Translations under genes and position numbers: made by a program | Part shown: positions 61,604 through 64,000 of the stretch, one piece after another | Layout: every line of letters begins with the position of its first letter | Numbering within the stretch: position 1 is the first letter of the stretch | From: RHKX01 sp963823565 | Lineage (GTDB): Bacteria > Actinomycetota > Thermoleophilia > Solirubrobacterales > 70-9 | DNA: 64,000 nucleotides | NCBI GenBank assembly: GCA_963823565.1 | Contig: CAWGLR010000002.1 | Location: forward strand, 1-64,000 | Direction of reading: 5' to 3' | Notes under the pieces: generated by a model | What the model saw: the letters and a program-made list of their open reading frames with translations, nothing else | What the model was told of the DNA's origin: nothing | The model's database searches: none

Positions 61604-63025
61604 TTAGCCCTGATCCGCCGGAACCGCCGATTCCCCTTCGCGCAGCCGTCTCAGCGCCCGCTCCAGGCGCTCGAGCGAGCGCTCGCGCCCCAGCGCGGCC
61701 AGCGACTCGAAGATCCCCGGCGAGATCGTCGTTCCGGTGATCGCGACGCGGATCGGCTGCAGCGCCTTGCCGACGCCGAGCCCCTCCGCCTCGATCAGCT
61801 CGCGTAGCCGGCCCTCGAGCGTCGGTGCGTCGAACGGCTCCGCGCTGGCGATCGCCTCGACCTCCTTCACGAGGACCGGCTCGATCTCCGGCTTCATCAC
61901 CTTGCGCCACGCCTTCTCATCGTCGGGCGGGTCGATGAAGAGGAAGGCGACGAGGGGCCAGACCTCGGTAACGGTCTGCGCCTTCTCCTGCACGATCTCG
62001 CAGGCCTCGCGGCGCGCCTCGGGGGAAGCGGCGGCGAATGCCCGCGCCGCCTCCGGATCGGTCCGCTCGAGGTGGGCGGCGAGCTGCGCCTCGTAGCGGT
62101 CGAGCGGCTCCTCGCGCATGAAGCGGCCGTTGAGCCAGCGCAACTTCTTGGCGTCGAAGATCGCCGCGGAGCGACCGACGCGGGCGATCGAGAAGCGCTC
62201 GACCAGCTCCTGCGTGGTGAGGATCGTCTGGTCGTCCTCGGCGCCCCAGCCGAGCAGCGCCAGGTAGTTGCGAACCGCCTCGGGGAGGAACCCCTCGGCC
62301 CGCAGCTCCTGGACGGAGGCGGCGCCGTGGCGCTTGGAGAGCTTCTTGCCGTCGGGACCGTGGAGCAGCGGCAGGTGCGCGTAGCGCGGCGGGGGCTCGC
62401 CGAGGGCCGCGAGGACCAGCAGCTGGCGCGGCGTATTCGAGAGGTGGTCGTCGCCGCGGATGACGTCGGTGATCCCCATCTCGGCGTCGTCGACGGCGAC
62501 CGCGAAGTTGTAGAGGACCGATCCGTCCGCCCGCGCGATCACCGGGTCGTCCTGGAGGGCGTTCTTGAAGCGGATCTCGCCGCGGATCGCGTCCGGCACG
62601 ACGGTCTCGCCCTCGTCGGGGACGCGCAGGCGGATCGCGGCGTCGGGAGCGTCGGTCGGCTCGCCGCGCCAGCCGCGATCGCGGTTCTCCTTGCGAAAGG
62701 CCTGGACGTCGGCCCCGGTTGCGGTGCTCCGGTAGGCCGCGCCGGAGGCGAGGAGCTGCTCGAGGCGGGCACGATGGCGGTCGGCCCGCTCGTATTGGCT
62801 GACCGGTCCCTCGTCCCAGTCGAGCTCGAGCCAGTTCAGCGCGTCGAGGATCTGCTCGACGTTCTCGGGGGTGGAGCGCTCGCGGTCGGTGTCCTCGATC
62901 CGCAGGACCATCTCTCCCCCGGTCCCGCGCGCGACGAGCCAGTTGTACAGCGCGGTCCGCGCCCCGCCGATGTGGAGGGCGCCCGTCGGAGACGGAGCGA
63001 ATCGGACTCGGAGGGGTTCGGTCAA
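61604..63025 (-). CDS. gltX: Glutamyl-tRNA synthetase
   Basis: Class I synthetase of 473 aa. The HIGH motif is HIGG (18-21) inside FAPSPTGALHIGGART, with EDTDRERST and the KMSKS-type KLSKRHG (~227-233) following. A normal C-terminal anticodon-binding region completes it. The start is a TTG at 63025. Presence of GatCAB suggests that this enzyme also mischarges tRNA-Gln, since no glnS is visible here. It is divergent from nfo. Confidence 0.95.
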   Translation of the reverse strand: MTEPLRVRFAPSPTGALHIGGARTALYNWLVARGTGGEMVLRIEDTDRERSTPENVEQILDALNWLELDWDEGPVSQYERADRHRARLEQLLASGAAYRSTATGADVQAFRKENRDRGWRGEPTDAPDAAIRLRVPDEGETVVPDAIRGEIRFKNALQDDPVIARADGSVLYNFAVAVDDAEMGITDVIRGDDHLSNTPRQLLVLAALGEPPPRYAHLPLLHGPDGKKLSKRHGAASVQELRAEGFLPEAVRNYLALLGWGAEDDQTILTTQELVERFSIARVGRSAAIFDAKKLRWLNGRFMREEPLDRYEAQLAAHLERTDPEAARAFAAASPEARREACEIVQEKAQTVTEVWPLVAFLFIDPPDDEKAWRKVMKPEIEPVLVKEVEAIASAEPFDAPTLEGRLRELIEAEGLGVGKALQPIRVAITGTTISPGIFESLAALGRERSLERLERALRRLREGESAVPADQG

Positions 63026-63162
63026 GGCGGGGGCATGTTTCCACAGCGCCCCTCGGCCGCTCGGCGGTCACCGGGCGCCGGGCGCCCTCTCAGCTCCGCT
63101 CAGGGGTGCCCGCGGCACGCGTATAAGGTGCCGCCGATGCGGCCCCCGAGCGGAGCGGAACC

Positions 63163-64000
63163 TTGTTGATCGGGGCGCACGTCTCGACCGCCGGCGGGCT
63201 GAAGAACGCCGTCCCCCGGGCGGAGGAGCTGGAGTGCGACGCGATCCAGATCTTCCACCAGAGCCCGCGCGCCTGGCGCCCGACCAACTTCGGTCCCTCG
63301 GACTTCGACGCGTTCAACGAGGCCTTCGCCGAGTCGCGCCTCCAGTCGACGGTGATCCACGCCGTCTACCTGATCAACACGGCGACGCCCGACGAGACGA
63401 TCCGCGAGAGATCGCTGAGCTCGCTGCTCCACGCGGTCCGGCTGGGGGACGCGATCGGCGCCGACGGAGTGGTGCTGCACGCGGGATCGCGGAAGAAGGA
63501 CCCGCTCGACGAGGCGGTCGCGCGCTCCGGCGAGGTCGTCCGCGAGGTCCTCGCCGAGACGGAGAGCTGCCCGATCCTCTTCGAGAACACCGCCGGCACG
63601 CAGGGCCCGCTCGGTCGCGACTTCGACGAGCTCGCGATGCTCGTCGAGTCGGCGGGCGGCGGCGAGCGGATCGGCGTCTGCATCGACTGCTGCCACCTGT
63701 TCGCCTCGGGCTTCGACATCGCGACCCCCGAGGCGATCACGGGCGTCGTCGACGACCTCGACCGCCTCGTCGGGCTCGACCGGCTGGTCGCTCTCCACGT
63801 CAACGACAGCGCCGTGCCCGCCGGGGCCAACCGGGACAAGCACGCGAACGTCGGCGACGGCGAGATGGGCCGCGAGGGGATCGCCACCTTCCTCGCGGAG
63901 CCGCGCTTCCAGGACCTGCCGGCGCTGCTCGAGACCCCGGGGCCGGACAAGCGGGGCCCAGACCTGGCGCAGATCCGCCTGACAAAGGAGCTGCGCGAGC
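63163..64000 (+). CDS. nfo: Endonuclease IV, 5' part (runs off the window)
   Basis: The frame from the TTG at 63163 (or 63166) is uninterrupted to the window end, 279 codons: IGAHVSTAGGLKNAV, AIQIFHQSPRAW and GVVLHAGSRKKDP. Metal-binding residues lie in LFENTAGTQG, CIDCCHLFASG, ALHVNDSAVPAGANRDKHA and VGDGEMG. This is the AP-endonuclease IV TIM barrel; only a few residues are missing. No ATG precedes it in frame; GGAGCGGA precedes the TTG and a TATAAG box lies at 63122-63127. Abasic-site repair, in line with mpg elsewhere. Confidence 0.93.
   Translation, partial: MLIGAHVSTAGGLKNAVPRAEELECDAIQIFHQSPRAWRPTNFGPSDFDAFNEAFAESRLQSTVIHAVYLINTATPDETIRERSLSSLLHAVRLGDAIGADGVVLHAGSRKKDPLDEAVARSGEVVREVLAETESCPILFENTAGTQGPLGRDFDELAMLVESAGGGERIGVCIDCCHLFASGFDIATPEAITGVVDDLDRLVGLDRLVALHVNDSAVPAGANRDKHANVGDGEMGREGIATFLAEPRFQDLPALLETPGPDKRGPDLAQIRLTKELRE

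Overview
The window is uniformly GC-rich. It carries a 5'-complete 16S rRNA gene (3' end off the left edge), a complete menaquinone set, a type II NADH dehydrogenase, a GatCAB amidotransferase, XRE-cupin, Rrf2 and LuxR-type regulators, and many TANNNT boxes a few bases before start codons. All of this points to a chromosomal segment of an actinobacterium. Thermoleophilia/Solirubrobacterales is my guess from overall gene feel; I could not run a 16S comparison. I see no insertion sequence, integrase, CRISPR array, phage gene or tRNA.

Layout. 1-3 kb: 16S rRNA with promoter, boxA-like site and leader hairpins, then tyrS. 3-8.6 kb: a class A penicillin-binding protein, mpg-argH, and a divergent epimerase. 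8.6-20.5 kb: branched-chain amino acid genes on the minus strand: leuB-ilvE-cimA-aminotransferase, then (XRE-cupin)-leuC-leuD-methyltransferase, then leuA with a leucine-rich leader peptide. leuC and its upstream regulator each carry one apparent frameshift. 20.5-27 kb: membrane protein, quinone oxidoreductase, serC-serA, two DUF4389 paralogues and a cupin. 27-39 kb: ilvC, the menaquinone genes menE / menB-A-C-D / menF, and ilvB-ilvN. 39-53.6 kb: a zinc-ribbon membrane protein, a decayed gene, NADH dehydrogenase, a methyltransferase, gatC-A-B, folD, pcrA, cysE, cysK and small proteins. 53.6-59.4 kb: a five-gene nucleotide-sugar/glycosyltransferase operon (gmd, fcl-like, methyltransferase-GT2 fusion, methyltransferase, GT39-like). 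59.4-64 kb: an Rrf2 regulator, an atypical LuxR response regulator, an HDOD-LuxR protein, gltX, and the start of an nfo endonuclease IV gene with a TTG start.

How it fits together. LeuA, LeuCD, LeuB, IlvBN, IlvC and IlvE make leucine, valine and isoleucine. CimA lies beside LeuB and IlvE and supplies 2-oxobutyrate for isoleucine from pyruvate. SerC-SerA feed serine to CysE and CysK. The Men enzymes make the quinone that NDH-2 reduces.

The most interesting material is non-coding. (1) A leader peptide before leuA (20418-20477) has seven Leu codons in 19, and its Leu-codon run is perfectly complementary over 10 nt to the leuA Shine-Dalgarno, which suggests leucine-responsive translational attenuation. 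(2) A structured element of about 120 nt occurs twice (37135-37253 and 46961-47084), with a conserved core, variable hairpins and a long end stem that is preserved although its sequence differs. (3) A two-hairpin repeat of about 65 bp occurs three times (18673-18738, 20508-20572, 36487-36550), each close behind a stop codon, with a compensatory base change. (4) A multi-hairpin leader lies before ilvC.
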